Source of the DNA: Serratia odorifera
Lineage (GTDB): Bacteria > Pseudomonadota > Gammaproteobacteria > Enterobacterales > Enterobacteriaceae
Length of the DNA: 64,000 bases
NCBI RefSeq assembly: GCF_900635445.1
Contig: NZ_LR134117.1
Location: 1,426,001 to 1,490,000 of the forward strand
Reading direction: 5' to 3'
Shown here in pieces: positions 1 to 8,689 of this stretch. The notes beneath the pieces are model-generated. The model saw only the letters and a program-made list of their open reading frames with translations. It searched no databases and was not told the DNA's origin. A program made the position numbers and the translations under genes. Every line of letters begins with the position of its first letter. Position 1 is the first letter of the stretch.

Positions 1-1
1 C

Positions 2-343
2 ACTGGCGGCTTTGGTGACGCGGTTTGGCAGTTGGTCGTTAAGTTCTTCCCGCTGGCGGTGAAGTACCAATATTCCGTCCAGCTCAAGCGCGCCATGGTA
101 CTGAAAGCACTCATGCTAGTCCGTGCCGGTCGTCTTGAGCTGGATGCGGGAATGATGGATCTCATCCAGTCGTTTATGACCGTGCGCAAAGTGCAAAAAG
201 GCAACGTAATGACCTACGTTTCCGATCGCAAACGCGGAAGCAATCACGGCGATCTCGCCTGGGCATCAATGACAGCCTTGTATAACGAGCCGATCGGCAG
301 CGAAAGCGGCGGCAATAATGACAGTTTTGTAGAGGAGTTTTAA
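2..343 (+). CDS. P: Phage terminase ATPase subunit gpP, C-terminal end (partial)
   Basis: Only the last roughly 113 codons are present; the frame is open from base 2 and ends at a TAA at 341-343. The product should be the large terminase subunit of a P2-like phage, which drives DNA packaging into the procapsid. The visible end resembles the nuclease-side tail of P2 gpP, with an LEYDAG-like stretch (LELDAGMMDLIQSF) and a DLAWA motif followed by ALYNEP. It lies directly upstream of the portal gene Q on the same strand, which is the P2 order P then Q. The identification rests on remembered family similarity and on context. Confidence 0.8.
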   Translation, partial: TGGFGDAVWQLVVKFFPLAVKYQYSVQLKRAMVLKALMLVRAGRLELDAGMMDLIQSFMTVRKVQKGNVMTYVSDRKRGSNHGDLAWASMTALYNEPIGSESGGNNDSFVEEF

Positions 344-345
344 AC

Positions 346-1398
346 GTGAGCCGCAAAAATCAGAAATACCAGGCCAGAGAACAACAGCAGTCTGCCACCG
401 TGGAAACCAGCGCTGTCGAATCATTCAGCTTTGGCGACCCGGTAGCCGTCACCGATCGCAACATGTTGCTTGACCTCATGGAGTGCGCAGATAACGGGGT
501 TTGGTTTGAGCCACCGATCAGCCCTTACGGTGTGGCAAAGATGTTTGATTCAACCGCTTACCACCAGTCACCGCTTATCTTTAAACGCAACGTGATCGCG
601 TCCTGCTACATCCCTCACCCGCTGCTGAGCAGGCAGGAAATGAGCGCCTGGGTGCTGGATTATCTGGTGTTTGGCAACAACTACATGGAAGTACGCCGCA
701 ACATGCTGGGCGAGCCTATCGCGCTGAAACACGCCCAGGCTAAATACACCCGGCGCGGCAGCGATCTGAGGAAAGATCAATACTGGTTTATCACCCGCCG
801 CGATGCGGATTACCCTTTCAAACCGGGCAGTATCTGCCAGATAAAAAACCCCAGTATTCACCAGGAGATCTACGGCGCGCCTGAATATATGGCCTCACTA
901 CAAAGCGCCATGCTCAACAATGAAGCAACCATATTCCGCCGTAACTACTACATTAACGGCAGTCATGCCGGGGTCATTGTTTATCTGACCGATCCGATTG
1001 CCAACAACAAAGACGTTGAGAGCCTGAAAAAGTCATTGAAAGATGCGCGCGGCGGCGGCGCATTTAAAAACTTGTTTGTTTACGCTGCGGGTGGGAAGAA
1101 AGACGGCTTGCAGATTATGCCGTTCAGCCAGATAGCAGCGAAGGACGAGTTTACCGGCATCAAAGACGCCACCCGCGATGATATGCTTGCCGCACATCGC
1201 GTCCCGCCCCAACTCATGGGGGTAATGCCTGGTAATGCTGGCGGCTTCGGTGATGTTGAGAAGGCGGCGCGGGTGTTCTCCATCAACGAGCTGACGCCGA
1301 TACAAGAGAGCCTGAAAGAGCTGAATGACTGGCTGGGGATCGAAGTGATCCGGTTCAACCTCTACGCCCTCGCAGCACCGGCAACGCCAGCCGCCTGA
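346..1398 (+). CDS. Q: Phage portal protein gpQ
   Basis: 350 residues, close to the P2 portal (about 344). The portal forms the dodecameric ring at the capsid vertex through which terminase pumps DNA. It aligns along its full length with P2 gpQ as remembered: FGDPVAV near residue 30, WFEPPIS, HQSPLIFKRN, LDYLVFGNNY, KYTRRG, EIYGAPEYM, an FRRNYYINGSHAG segment, AHRVPPQLMG and a C-terminal WLGIEVIRFN. The start is GTG at 346, with a GAGG Shine-Dalgarno about 12 bases upstream, two bases after the stop of P. It is followed by a terminator and cos. Confidence 0.93.
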   Translation: MSRKNQKYQAREQQQSATVETSAVESFSFGDPVAVTDRNMLLDLMECADNGVWFEPPISPYGVAKMFDSTAYHQSPLIFKRNVIASCYIPHPLLSRQEMSAWVLDYLVFGNNYMEVRRNMLGEPIALKHAQAKYTRRGSDLRKDQYWFITRRDADYPFKPGSICQIKNPSIHQEIYGAPEYMASLQSAMLNNEATIFRRNYYINGSHAGVIVYLTDPIANNKDVESLKKSLKDARGGGAFKNLFVYAAGGKKDGLQIMPFSQIAAKDEFTGIKDATRDDMLAAHRVPPQLMGVMPGNAGGFGDVEKAARVFSINELTPIQESLKELNDWLGIEVIRFNLYALAAPATPAA

Positions 1399-1469
1399 CC
1401 GTTCAAAAAGATTGATGCACCACCCTGATCCTGGGTGAACACAACGCCCATCAAAACCAAATGCCCTGC

Positions 1470-1508
1470 AAGCCCCTCAGCACCACGCTGGCAGGGGCTT
1501 TTGTTTTG
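1470..1508 (+). terminator. Rho-independent terminator after portal gene Q
   Basis: The arms AGCCCCT (1471-1477) and AGGGGCT (1493-1499) are complementary, with an inner CAGC/GCTG pair. A T-rich run (TTTTGTTTT) follows directly. It lies 70 bases after the Q stop and should end the P-Q transcript before cos. Confidence 0.8.
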
Positions 1509-1609
1509 CACCCCCTCACATGACCACAACACAACCACACCAAGGTAGAGCCGCACAGACACGAAAAACGGCATGAACAGGTATACCCTCCTTACCCCCT
1601 CAGCGCGCG

Positions 1610-1628
1610 ATGTATCCCCCGCCTCGCC
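1610..1628. other. cos: P2-like cos site (cohesive-end core)
   Basis: The + strand reads ATGTATCCCCCGCCTCGCC. Its complement begins GGCGAGGCGGGG, the same as the first 12 bases of the 19-base P2 cohesive end (recalled as GGCGAGGCGGGGAAAGCAC). The next bases (CGCGCGCTGA on the complement) also track the P2 flank. It lies between Q and the early region, exactly where cos sits in P2. The remainder of 1399-1750, the only gene-free stretch over 300 bases in the window, holds the Q terminator and no gene that I can see. Confidence 0.75.
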
Positions 1629-1750
1629 CGCACACAAAACCCGCGTCTTTTTGTGCAATCTTGCAGTGAACGGCAGGCCGCGCCGCATCTGGGCTTGGCT
1701 GGTAAAAGTACCATCAAAAAAATTGTGCATTTGTGCGCGGAATTTTGCGC

Positions 1751-1954
1751 CTATTTTGCTGATTTAGCCGCTAGCCATAATTGCCAGCACCGTTCAACGT
1801 TTGTTTCGAAGTATTTACCGACGTATGAGTACTCACTTTCATCAAGATCATTTTCCGTCAGAATCTGAAAAATGTATTGGCGCTGCCAATCTTCATAGCC
1901 CCACACGCGTAAATATTCTCTTTCAAATTCAGCGCGCTCTTTAGTATCAATCAT
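1751..1954 (-). CDS. Small phage protein of unknown function (67 aa)
   Basis: 67 residues, acidic and rich in aromatic residues (WGYEDWQRQYIF near residues 18-29). No signal peptide or membrane segment is visible, and I do not recognise the family. The start codon overlaps the stop of the upstream methylase by four bases (ATGA), so the two are probably translationally coupled. It is the last gene before cos in the leftward early region, where P2 carries its tin/old cargo genes. This position suggests accessory cargo and not a core phage function. Confidence 0.6.
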   Translation of the reverse strand: MIDTKERAEFEREYLRVWGYEDWQRQYIFQILTENDLDESEYSYVGKYFETNVERCWQLWLAAKSAK

Positions 1955-2682
1955 AGAATCCCCGTATCAACTTCATTTAGTGCAACCATAATAGCCAGGC
2001 GTTCAGCAGACGGCAAAGCCGCATATTTTGCGCGCCAGCGCTCAACTTTTCGCTTAATGCGGCTGCGATCGTTGTAATCTTTTCCGGCAAACGCGTGAGA
2101 ATACGCGCGGCCTTCCGGGTAGTTCATCCAGATTTTTTCTGTTCGCACACCGCCACGCGTCATGGCCTGAAACTCCATGCTGCGCCAGCCCGTTAACACT
2201 TCGTCATAAAGCTGCGACGGGTAGCCAGACAGGATCACGCTGACGTTTTCCGGCAGGCTCATGAGGCAGGCTAACAGGCGCTCATGATCGGCAACGGTAT
2301 ATTCATGACGGTAGCGGGCGCGACTGGTGCGCGTCTCAGGCATATAGGGCGGATCACAATAAACCAGCACCCGCCCGAGCTTGTTAAAGCCGGTCACGCC
2401 ATCCAGCACACCGAGCGATTTCAAGCCCTCCAGAAAATAGACGGCATCACCATGGAAAAAATCAAGGCGCGGGGGCTGCAATCCTTTGTCTTTCCAGCGC
2501 TGCAACGTCTGTATGCGCGCAGTGTCATCCAGATCAGCGCCGTAATTGCGCAACGCGGGTGGTTTATGAAACATCACCGCCCCGCTGCCCAAGTGGGTTT
2601 CAATGTAAGTATCATGCGGCGGCATCTCGGCAATGATTTTTTGATAGACGCCACTACCGCCTTTGCTCCCTAAATAACTCAT
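1951..2682 (-). CDS. Phage D12-class N6-adenine DNA methyltransferase
   Basis: 243 residues. It has the motif-I SAM pocket IETHLGSGAV (residues 27-36) and the catalytic DPPY (110-113) of Dam/D12-class enzymes, with SGYPS near 152 and an IWMNYP segment typical of phage members. It should methylate adenine N6 in a short target sequence. No restriction endonuclease lies beside it, so an orphan methylase protecting phage DNA from host restriction is the likeliest role. It is distinct from the Dam at 7748-8689. A 92-base gap before it, with a hairpin and a possible promoter, suggests separate expression from the early operon. Confidence 0.85.
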   Translation of the reverse strand: MSYLGSKGGSGVYQKIIAEMPPHDTYIETHLGSGAVMFHKPPALRNYGADLDDTARIQTLQRWKDKGLQPPRLDFFHGDAVYFLEGLKSLGVLDGVTGFNKLGRVLVYCDPPYMPETRTSRARYRHEYTVADHERLLACLMSLPENVSVILSGYPSQLYDEVLTGWRSMEFQAMTRGGVRTEKIWMNYPEGRAYSHAFAGKDYNDRSRIKRKVERWRAKYAALPSAERLAIMVALNEVDTGIL

Positions 2683-2707
2683 CCGTATAACCTCGCGTTA
2701 CAGCTGC

Positions 2708-2731
2708 AGCACCGTTAAAAATGACGGTGCT
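2708..2731 (-). other. Hairpin upstream of the methylase cassette
   Basis: AGCACCGT (2708-2715) and ACGGTGCT (2724-2731) form a perfect 8-bp stem with an 8-base loop. It has no T-tract, so it is not a classical terminator. On the minus strand a TTGTCA with a weak CATACG 17 bases further downstream lies just before it, which could be a promoter for the methylase and the 67-aa gene. That promoter call is tentative. Confidence 0.4.
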
Positions 2732-2774
2732 CGATACGTATGGCCAACATTGCCAACTCTGACAATGCGGTACC

Positions 2775-3029
2775 TTAACCTGCTGTTGAGTGAACTGCGG
2801 CCGGAAAGAGCAGGTCGCAATAATCTGCATCCAGCGCCCTAGCGCACTTGCAGAAATCAATATTGTGGCGGTCCATATAGTCATCAAGCTGCTGCTCTTT
2901 CCTGCGGTCATAGACGTGTAACATCGGGTCGCCGACGGTATAGAAGCCGAGGTTTTTCGACGGGCAGCGGTTCAGCACCTTCTGCAACTCGTCCAGCCAT
3001 TTCTTTTCTGCGTTGGTTAGCTTTGCCAT
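2775..3029 (-). CDS. Conserved phage protein of unknown function (84 aa)
   Basis: 84 soluble residues: a basic N-terminus (MAKLTNAEKKWLDELQ) predicted as a helix, then CPSKNLGFYTVGDP (18-31) and a C-terminal VHSTAG. This arrangement recurs in small proteins of enterobacterial P2-like and lambdoid phages whose function is not known to me. The stop of the upstream 99-aa gene is followed immediately by this ATG, which supports co-translation in the early operon. Three cysteines near residues 60-70 (FCKCARALDADYC) could bind metal, but no defined zinc motif is visible. Confidence 0.7.
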   Translation of the reverse strand: MAKLTNAEKKWLDELQKVLNRCPSKNLGFYTVGDPMLHVYDRRKEQQLDDYMDRHNIDFCKCARALDADYCDLLFPAAVHSTAG

Positions 3030-3329
3030 TCAGTCTTCCCCCTCAAGCAACGCTTTGCCTTTGTCCGTAAACAGAACCCCTGCACGATCATCCGCATATG
3101 AGCAGAATCCAGGGTTATAGATGGTTGGCATCCCTGATTCATCTGCATGACAATCACCATCTTCTCCCGGTAGAATTCCCTGAACATATTCGCCGTTGTA
3201 CGCGCCCATGACTGATAAGCATGTATAAAACTTGCCTCCAGCCTTCTCGAATTCTTTCACCCCGAGTTTTATTTTTCGCCAAGCTTTAATTTGCGCGGGT
3301 GTCAGCTCGATCAATTCCTCAGCCGTCAT
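3030..3329 (-). CDS. Small phage protein of unknown function (99 aa)
   Basis: 99 residues, acidic. The N-terminus (MTAEELIELTPAQIKAWRKIKLGVKEF) looks helical and is followed by a segment rich in G and Y. I do not recognise the family. It begins 12 bases after the stop of the 49-aa gene and ends flush against the next ATG, so it fits the compact leftward early operon. Codon use resembles its neighbours, which supports a real gene. Confidence 0.6.
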   Translation of the reverse strand: MTAEELIELTPAQIKAWRKIKLGVKEFEKAGGKFYTCLSVMGAYNGEYVQGILPGEDGDCHADESGMPTIYNPGFCSYADDRAGVLFTDKGKALLEGED

Positions 3330-3341
3330 CTACTCATCCCC

Positions 3342-3491
3342 TCAGTACAAATCCCAATCGCCATCCCATGCCTGCTGAGGCGTGAGACCTTTATCGAACT
3401 CTTCCTGCCAACGCACTGGATCGCCTGCATTCAGGAATCCCTTAGCCGTAGCAATAGCAGTCAATTGCTTGAACCAATCTTCGAATGTCAC
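3342..3491 (-). CDS. Very small phage protein (49 aa)
   Basis: A 49-codon frame starting with GTG at 3491 whose first bases overlap the upstream stop (GTGA). The product begins MTFEDWFKQL, contains an FDKGLTPQQAW segment and ends DGDWDLY. It is rich in Trp and acidic residues. Similar mini-proteins with an FDEGLTP-like core are remembered from other enterobacterial prophages, function unknown. The four-base overlap with the upstream gene and the 12-base gap to the next support translation. Confidence 0.6.
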   Translation of the reverse strand: MTFEDWFKQLTAIATAKGFLNAGDPVRWQEEFDKGLTPQQAWDGDWDLY

Positions 3492-4057
3492 TGTTCATCC
3501 CCCTCTACGGTGAAGCCAGCGGCGCGGATGGCTTCAACGACTTCATCAAGCTCTACAACCAGCGGGAAATCGATATCCCCATCTGGATAGAATGAACCTG
3601 GCAACCTCACCGGCGTAGCCAGCTTGGCTTCCAGCGTTTTCAGCCTGTGCGCCATTGCATCCCATAGTTCATCGTCGCATTTGACCGCAGCTACAACGCG
3701 CTCCATATCGGCGATGCGCTTATCCTTCGCTTCCAGCTCTGCCAGCAGGGCGGATACGTACTCTTGCGAGTAGAATTTCGCACCGTAGGGCAACTTCTGA
3801 ATGTCAGTCAAAACCTGGATTTCACGCTCACCAAATGCTTCTGGATCGCCATATTTAGAGATAATTACTGCCACCGGGTCTTGTCCATCAGCTTTACGGC
3901 GATTCTGTAACTCTTTTACAGCCATTCCCGCTTGCTTCAACAGATTAGCCATAGTGCGAGCGCCAGCCCTTCTACCATGCTGTACATAAAACCCAGCCCC
4001 TTCATTAAGTTTCCGTGAAAGAGTGTCCAGCGCTTCGCCTGTTAATTTGTCATGCAT
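3488..4057 (-). CDS. Phage protein with Ead/Ea22-like C-terminal half
   Basis: 189 residues from the ATG at 4057, which overlaps the upstream TAA (TAATG) and has an AAGGAAA ribosome site; an in-frame upstream ATG at 4090 is less likely. Residues 104-125 (ELEAKDKRIADMERVV) look like a short coiled coil. They are followed by LATPVRLP (147-154) and an acidic tail, an arrangement seen in Ead/Ea22-like phage proteins. The N-terminal half (residues 1-100) is not recognised. The function of the family is unclear. Confidence 0.6.
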   Translation of the reverse strand: MHDKLTGEALDTLSRKLNEGAGFYVQHGRRAGARTMANLLKQAGMAVKELQNRRKADGQDPVAVIISKYGDPEAFGEREIQVLTDIQKLPYGAKFYSQEYVSALLAELEAKDKRIADMERVVAAVKCDDELWDAMAHRLKTLEAKLATPVRLPGSFYPDGDIDFPLVVELDEVVEAIRAAGFTVEGDEQ

Positions 4058-4563
4058 TATGCTTTTCCTTTCGGTTGAGATTTTTTCCAACGACTGAGCA
4101 GTTCATTGGTTTTGTGGTTTGCCAAGGTCTTGCGCCATGGCCTATCAACACCAGCAACGATTAACTCCCCCGTCACCGGGTGCGCCTGGTATACGGTATC
4201 CAGTACCGTGACTTCATTACCGCGCGCCAGTTGAATGGCTTGCGGCTTGCTGATCTGCACTTTTTTGATTTTCGCCCATTCCTGCACCTGCCCCGCCACG
4301 CTGGCGATCGAAGGAGATAGAACTTGCTCGGACTGCCGGATCGAATGGGCTGTTTTGAGGTAACTTTCTGCCCGTCCGCGTTCATAATCAGAACAGTCAC
4401 CGCTGGTTATGCTGAACGCCAGCGCCTCAAACTCGTCAGCAGGTGATTTCTGCCGCTTTGGTTTGTCGCTATAAAGGCTTTCAGCGATCCGTTTTCGCTG
4501 TTCGCGGGATGGCTGACCAATTTCAAACTGTTCCGGCCCTTCCTGCTCATCGGGTACTGTCAT
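4057..4563 (-). CDS. Phage protein of unknown function (168 aa)
   Basis: 168 soluble residues with a charged N-terminal 45 residues, a helical middle and a C-terminal part containing VTVLDTVYQAHPVTGELIV. No recognised domain. Its ATG overlaps the stop of gene A by one base (TAATG), so it is translationally coupled to the replication initiator. A helicase-loader role like P2 gpB would fit this position, but the sequence does not resemble gpB as I remember it, and I do not assign it. Confidence 0.6.
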   Translation of the reverse strand: MTVPDEQEGPEQFEIGQPSREQRKRIAESLYSDKPKRQKSPADEFEALAFSITSGDCSDYERGRAESYLKTAHSIRQSEQVLSPSIASVAGQVQEWAKIKKVQISKPQAIQLARGNEVTVLDTVYQAHPVTGELIVAGVDRPWRKTLANHKTNELLSRWKKSQPKGKA

Positions 4564-6741
4564 TAATGATGGTGATCCGGGGGCGAATTTGTTCGTTTTT
4601 TGACCTCAGTACAGTTATTGACACGAGTCCTAGAGGGCGCAGACGCGCCCGGAAGGTCAACAGACAGGTCAACGGCCTGCCCTGAGTCGCCTAAAATCTC
4701 CGGTTTCTTCCTGACAATGCTGTAAGAGTGCAGACGGGTTTCAATGGGTGGCAAAAAGGTGCGGGGCATTACCAGCCCCTTGATAAGGTTCTGATACTCG
4801 CCGTAATCATTAGGCTGGTCTTTCTGCTGGTACCAGATACGCAATGGCAGATCGCGACGGACAACCAGCGCCCCGCCTTGCAACTGCGTATACTCCTGCC
4901 AGTCGCCACCATCAGCAGCGCGGTGCAGTTCAGCAAACAGCGGGTTTATCTTGTCCGCCAGCGCCTGATTGCGGAACCGGCGCAGCTCGCGCCAGACAGA
5001 TACCGGCGCACCGCCCAAAAACTGAAACTGACGAATACCCCAGCATGATGCCCAGGCGGTTGCGTGTTTCGAGGTTTCTTTCAATGGTTTGCCGCTCTCG
5101 TCGTCGGTTTCGCCGTCGAGTGCATAGCCATCTATGTTTTTGCTGATGTACTTCACCACATAACCCGTGGCGCTGCCGATCTCATGATCGATCGGCTTCA
5201 TCTCAAAACGCGGGCGATTACCGTGCTCGTTTTGCAACTCTTCCGCATCCTCGCGGGTTGCGTAGTCTTCCATTACTTCCAGCAATTCGCTGGCATGTTC
5301 CGGCAAAGAGAACAGCAGACCATGCCAATGCGGCGTTCCATCGTGATGCGACTCTGCCACGCGCAGACCAAAAAACAGGGATTTCACGGCGACCTAACTC
5401 AGCGCGGATCCGCTGCCAGACCCGGTTAAGGTAACGTTGGGTTGTTCTGGGGCTGGCCCCATTCCATTTAGGATTGCGATGACCGAATACGGTATATGCG
5501 TGATATTTAGATGGGGCCGTCAGCGTAAAAAACTGGCCTGAATAGCCGCTATCATTGGCAACTTTCTCAAAGCCCCCGATGCGGGTCATGAGTTCAACGC
5601 GACGCAATGCCGGGTTAGATATGCTCTTATCGATCTGCTCAATAAGCGAAATACGTTCTTTGGTGTCCTGGTCTTCCAACTCAAGGCGGGCCATGATTGC
5701 ACGGCTGCGCTTGCGCCTGGCGTCCCACTCTTCAACGTGGTGTTTGCTGCAATAAGGTGCAGCGCCACGCTTCACATCACCAAAAGCAATATGCAAATGC
5801 TCACGCCAACGGGTAGCGTATTTTTTAAGATTGCGATGCCAGTAGCGGTCATCCAGCATCTTGCTGACTCCGATTGCCGCTTCATCAATGAACAGCGATC
5901 CCCTGCAATACTTCGACCAGGCTGGAGGCGTTAGATAGAAAAGCCGCGCAAGGTTTGCCGCCTCGCTATAAAGGGATTTTACTGACTGCCGATCGCTTAA
6001 CACCGCGGTTGTCTCATTAACCTCACTCAATACCGCCGTCATGTAGATAGCAATATCCTGAGCCAGTAGCTCAACATCTTCCGGGGTAAAGTCAGGCAAG
6101 CGGTTAAAGCGTTCGATCAACCCGCGCAATGTAGCAAAGGTATGATAAAGGGGATCTAAATGGCTAAATGCCGTCTCCCGTTCTGACTTCGCGGACTCGT
6201 TTACCACGATGGCATACTGCTCAGTCACGGTATTAATATGAGGCAGATCTCTGCGGATAATGTCACGTAGCGCCAAGCGGGCTATGTGTCTGCCCTTCAT
6301 GGTGTGAATGCTGTCAATGCGGGAAGCCAGACGCAGGCGAATAAAGCGAGGTAGAGGAGAAAGGGTTAGGCTTACCCAGTCTAAAAACTCCTTCTCTTGA
6401 CCCAATTCAAATAGATCAACAGAAGGAGCTTTATCAACTGAAATAGCGGTGCGGGGTTTACTCCATTCGCAACTATTGACCGCGCTTTCGTGGTCAATTA
6501 CTACCTTATTCCCTGGTTTTACTGCATTGGCGTCATCTTCAGAATCTCGCACAAGATAAATTGGGGCTGCGCCTTGCCTCCCTACCAGTTCAACGCCAAT
6601 TAACCATGACTGCCCAATCCGTTTTTTATTCAGTACACGCAGAATAACGAAACATGATGATTTCCGGGCAACATTAGCAGAGCTACCCGGATACGGAGGA
6701 GATGGTGAAGGGCTGCGGTACCCGCAGGCGTCTATGGTCAC
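4563..6741 (-). CDS. A: Replication initiation endonuclease gpA (frameshifted as read)
   Basis: P2-type rolling-circle initiator of about 726 residues once the frame is restored. The HUH-type metal site TPHWH and the paired tyrosines in GYVVKYISKN (codons at about 5148-5162) mark the nicking domain, and FTLTAPSKYH and WNGASP upstream are also typical. The N-terminal part is in one frame (6741 to about 5375) and the nuclease part in another (about 5370 to 4563). Six A's at 5370-5375 should be five; removing one joins REIPVF to GLRVAESHHDG. The start is GTG at 6741, overlapping the upstream stop (GTGA). This is either a sequence error or a mutation that would block phage replication. Confidence 0.88.
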
Positions 6742-7748
6742 TCGCAGACCCCGGCATAAACGCTACTGCATACTGATTTGTCGTTTGCTTCCGCTAGCAG
6801 GTCAAACTGTGCACCACCGCGCGTTGTCATAGCCCAATCACGGTACGTCTCAATCCCGTAAGCATCGACAGTAATAATTTCAATACGACGTTCTGCGCGG
6901 CGCGGGTCATGGGTGGACGGGAAAAAAGTAGAATTACCACGGCGGGAACAGGCAGCAACAAGGCGCTCCCACTCAGCAACGCGCTTTATCTCTTCGGGCC
7001 AGCGGCTAAATATCTCTGCCAGTTCAGATTTACGTGCGTGAATGCAAGGCATACACCCAACCCGGCTACATCCCTGCTCGTAGAGTGGGTTCGGCTTGAT
7101 ACCGTGGCGCTTAGCCAGGGCAAACACATCTTCATGTAACCAGTTAAGTATTGGTCGGTAGACGTGAAGACCAGGCGTGTTATCTGCGTCTTCCTCCCAG
7201 GCAGGTAAACCGGCCCGCGCCGGTGACTCTTGCGCGCGGACACCCTGCCAACTAATTACCTCGTCGAACTCTTCCAACGCTGGCAGAACTACCTGAGTTC
7301 GTATCGGTTCATGTTTAAGGTCAAATGTGCAGAAACGCGCCTTCGTGCTTGGAAAGCGCCCCTTCCACATACAAAGATCAAGGAATGGATTACCCGTTGG
7401 TTTCAAAACCTCCAGTGCACGATGAATGCGTTCCGCCGCCTCATCGGGCGACATTCCGCACTCTTCAACCAGAGAAACAGGCCACTTTTCTGCAATGAAC
7501 CTACGCTTACCCTCTATCTGGCGAGAGAAGTCCGCTTTGACACGGACTACCTTGCCGAGCTTGGATTCCAGATAGTCCAGATAGTCCATTGTCTGGGGGT
7601 GCTCATGTCCGGTATCTGCAAAAACAGTGATATGCGGCACACCGTATTCAATTGCTAATAGCCACTGTGCAAGGCTATCTTTTCCCCCAGAAACCGAAAC
7701 GATATTAATCGTATCCGTACCACTGCAACGGGGATCGATAATAGACAT
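6738..7748 (-). CDS. PAPS-reductase-like / adenine-nucleotide alpha-hydrolase family protein
   Basis: 336 residues with the PP-loop SVSGGKDS at 18-25, which binds ATP or PAPS in this superfamily. Cysteines C140 (ARFCTFDLK), C227, C232 and C235 (GCSRVGCMPC) could hold an iron-sulfur cluster, as in DndC-type members. The host cysH would not need a phage copy, so a nucleic-acid-related sulfur or nucleotide reaction is plausible but unproven. Both ends overlap its neighbours (TAATG with Dam, GTGA with gene A), so it is co-translated with DNA replication and modification genes. The domain is certain; the reaction is not known. Confidence 0.75.
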   Translation of the reverse strand: MSIIDPRCSGTDTINIVSVSGGKDSLAQWLLAIEYGVPHITVFADTGHEHPQTMDYLDYLESKLGKVVRVKADFSRQIEGKRRFIAEKWPVSLVEECGMSPDEAAERIHRALEVLKPTGNPFLDLCMWKGRFPSTKARFCTFDLKHEPIRTQVVLPALEEFDEVISWQGVRAQESPARAGLPAWEEDADNTPGLHVYRPILNWLHEDVFALAKRHGIKPNPLYEQGCSRVGCMPCIHARKSELAEIFSRWPEEIKRVAEWERLVAACSRRGNSTFFPSTHDPRRAERRIEIITVDAYGIETYRDWAMTTRGGAQFDLLAEANDKSVCSSVYAGVCE

Positions 7749-8689
7749 TAGAAAGCCTCCGCATCATCGATCGCACCAACTGCAACCATCGTGTTGTAAG
7801 TTGCATCACCACAACACGGCCCACAGTCCGGGCAGCATCCGCCGCCAGCTCGCCCGCACCCTTCGCATACTTTGAGGACGCCGATCACTTCCTTAGCCTT
7901 CTGGCGGTTGCTGGTATCGGTACTGACTGAGCGTTGCACGTCAATTTCATGCAGTTGGAAATGGCGATAGATCTCGCGGGTGGTTTCGGTGTCGCTGTTG
8001 GAAATGACAACCGGCGCGCCATATTTACGATTCACTTCCAGCAGTTCCGCCGCTAACTGGCGGTGATGGCTCTCCGTGAATGGCTCGGTGTGGTATTGGG
8101 TAAAATTGGCGGTATCGCTGGCAGGCAAGTACGGCGGATCGCAGTAAATGGCTTCATCCGCACCGACCATCACCTTGAGGGTGTTTTGGAACGAGCTGCA
8201 CAGGAAAATGGCTTTGGTGTCGTTGGCCTTGTCCGCAAACTGGCGGATCTCCGCTTCGGGGAAGTAAGGCGCAGTTTTATGTTGACCAAACGGCACGTTG
8301 TAACCACCGCCCTGGTTATAGCGCACCACACCGTTGTATCCGTGGCGGTTGAGGTACAGGAACAGCGCGGCCCGATTCACATCGAGTAGCCCTTTCGCAC
8401 TGTTGAATATCTTACGGTTGCGTAAATACTCCTCCTTTGAATTGCCCTCGGCGAACAGCTTGCGAGCCATATCGATCAGCAGATCGGGATCGCTTTTTAC
8501 CTCACGATACAGGCGGATCAAATCCGGGTTGATATCGGCCAGCACGTAGCGGCGGTAATCGGTATTGAGAAATACCGACGCACCGCCAACAAACGGCTCA
8601 ACCAGACAATCAGCTTTAGGGAGGTGCGGCAGCAGTCCGGGCATAACCCGGCTTTTGCCACCGGGCCATTTGAGAAGGGAGCGGATCAT
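7748..8689 (-). CDS. dam: Dam-type N6-adenine methyltransferase with Cys-rich tail
   Basis: 313 residues. LLKWPGGKSRV (5-15) and EPFVGGASVF (31-40) form the SAM site, and DPPY (184-187) is catalytic. HGYNG and GGYNVPFG in the middle are classical Dam features, so GATC methylation is likely. After the usual Dam end at about residue 273 there is an extra tail with seven cysteines (275, 278, 285, 286, 289, 292, 293) in a CxxC-CCxxCxxCC pattern, possibly zinc-binding. The ATG overlaps the exonuclease stop by four bases. The role is probably phage DNA methylation for replication timing or escape from restriction. Confidence 0.9.
   Translation of the reverse strand: MIRSLLKWPGGKSRVMPGLLPHLPKADCLVEPFVGGASVFLNTDYRRYVLADINPDLIRLYREVKSDPDLLIDMARKLFAEGNSKEEYLRNRKIFNSAKGLLDVNRAALFLYLNRHGYNGVVRYNQGGGYNVPFGQHKTAPYFPEAEIRQFADKANDTKAIFLCSSFQNTLKVMVGADEAIYCDPPYLPASDTANFTQYHTEPFTESHHRQLAAELLEVNRKYGAPVVISNSDTETTREIYRHFQLHEIDVQRSVSTDTSNRQKAKEVIGVLKVCEGCGRAGGGCCPDCGPCCGDATYNTMVAVGAIDDAEAF

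Noticed and set aside
4057..4563. P2 gene B (helicase loader) for the 168-aa gene after A
   Set aside because: The length is right but the sequence has none of the gpB features I remember; position alone is not enough.
5370..5375. Programmed frameshift in phage gene A
   Set aside because: The run would need a +1 shift with no supporting stop or pseudoknot seen, P2 gene A has none, and eight similar breaks occur in unrelated genes of the window. A run-length error is simpler.
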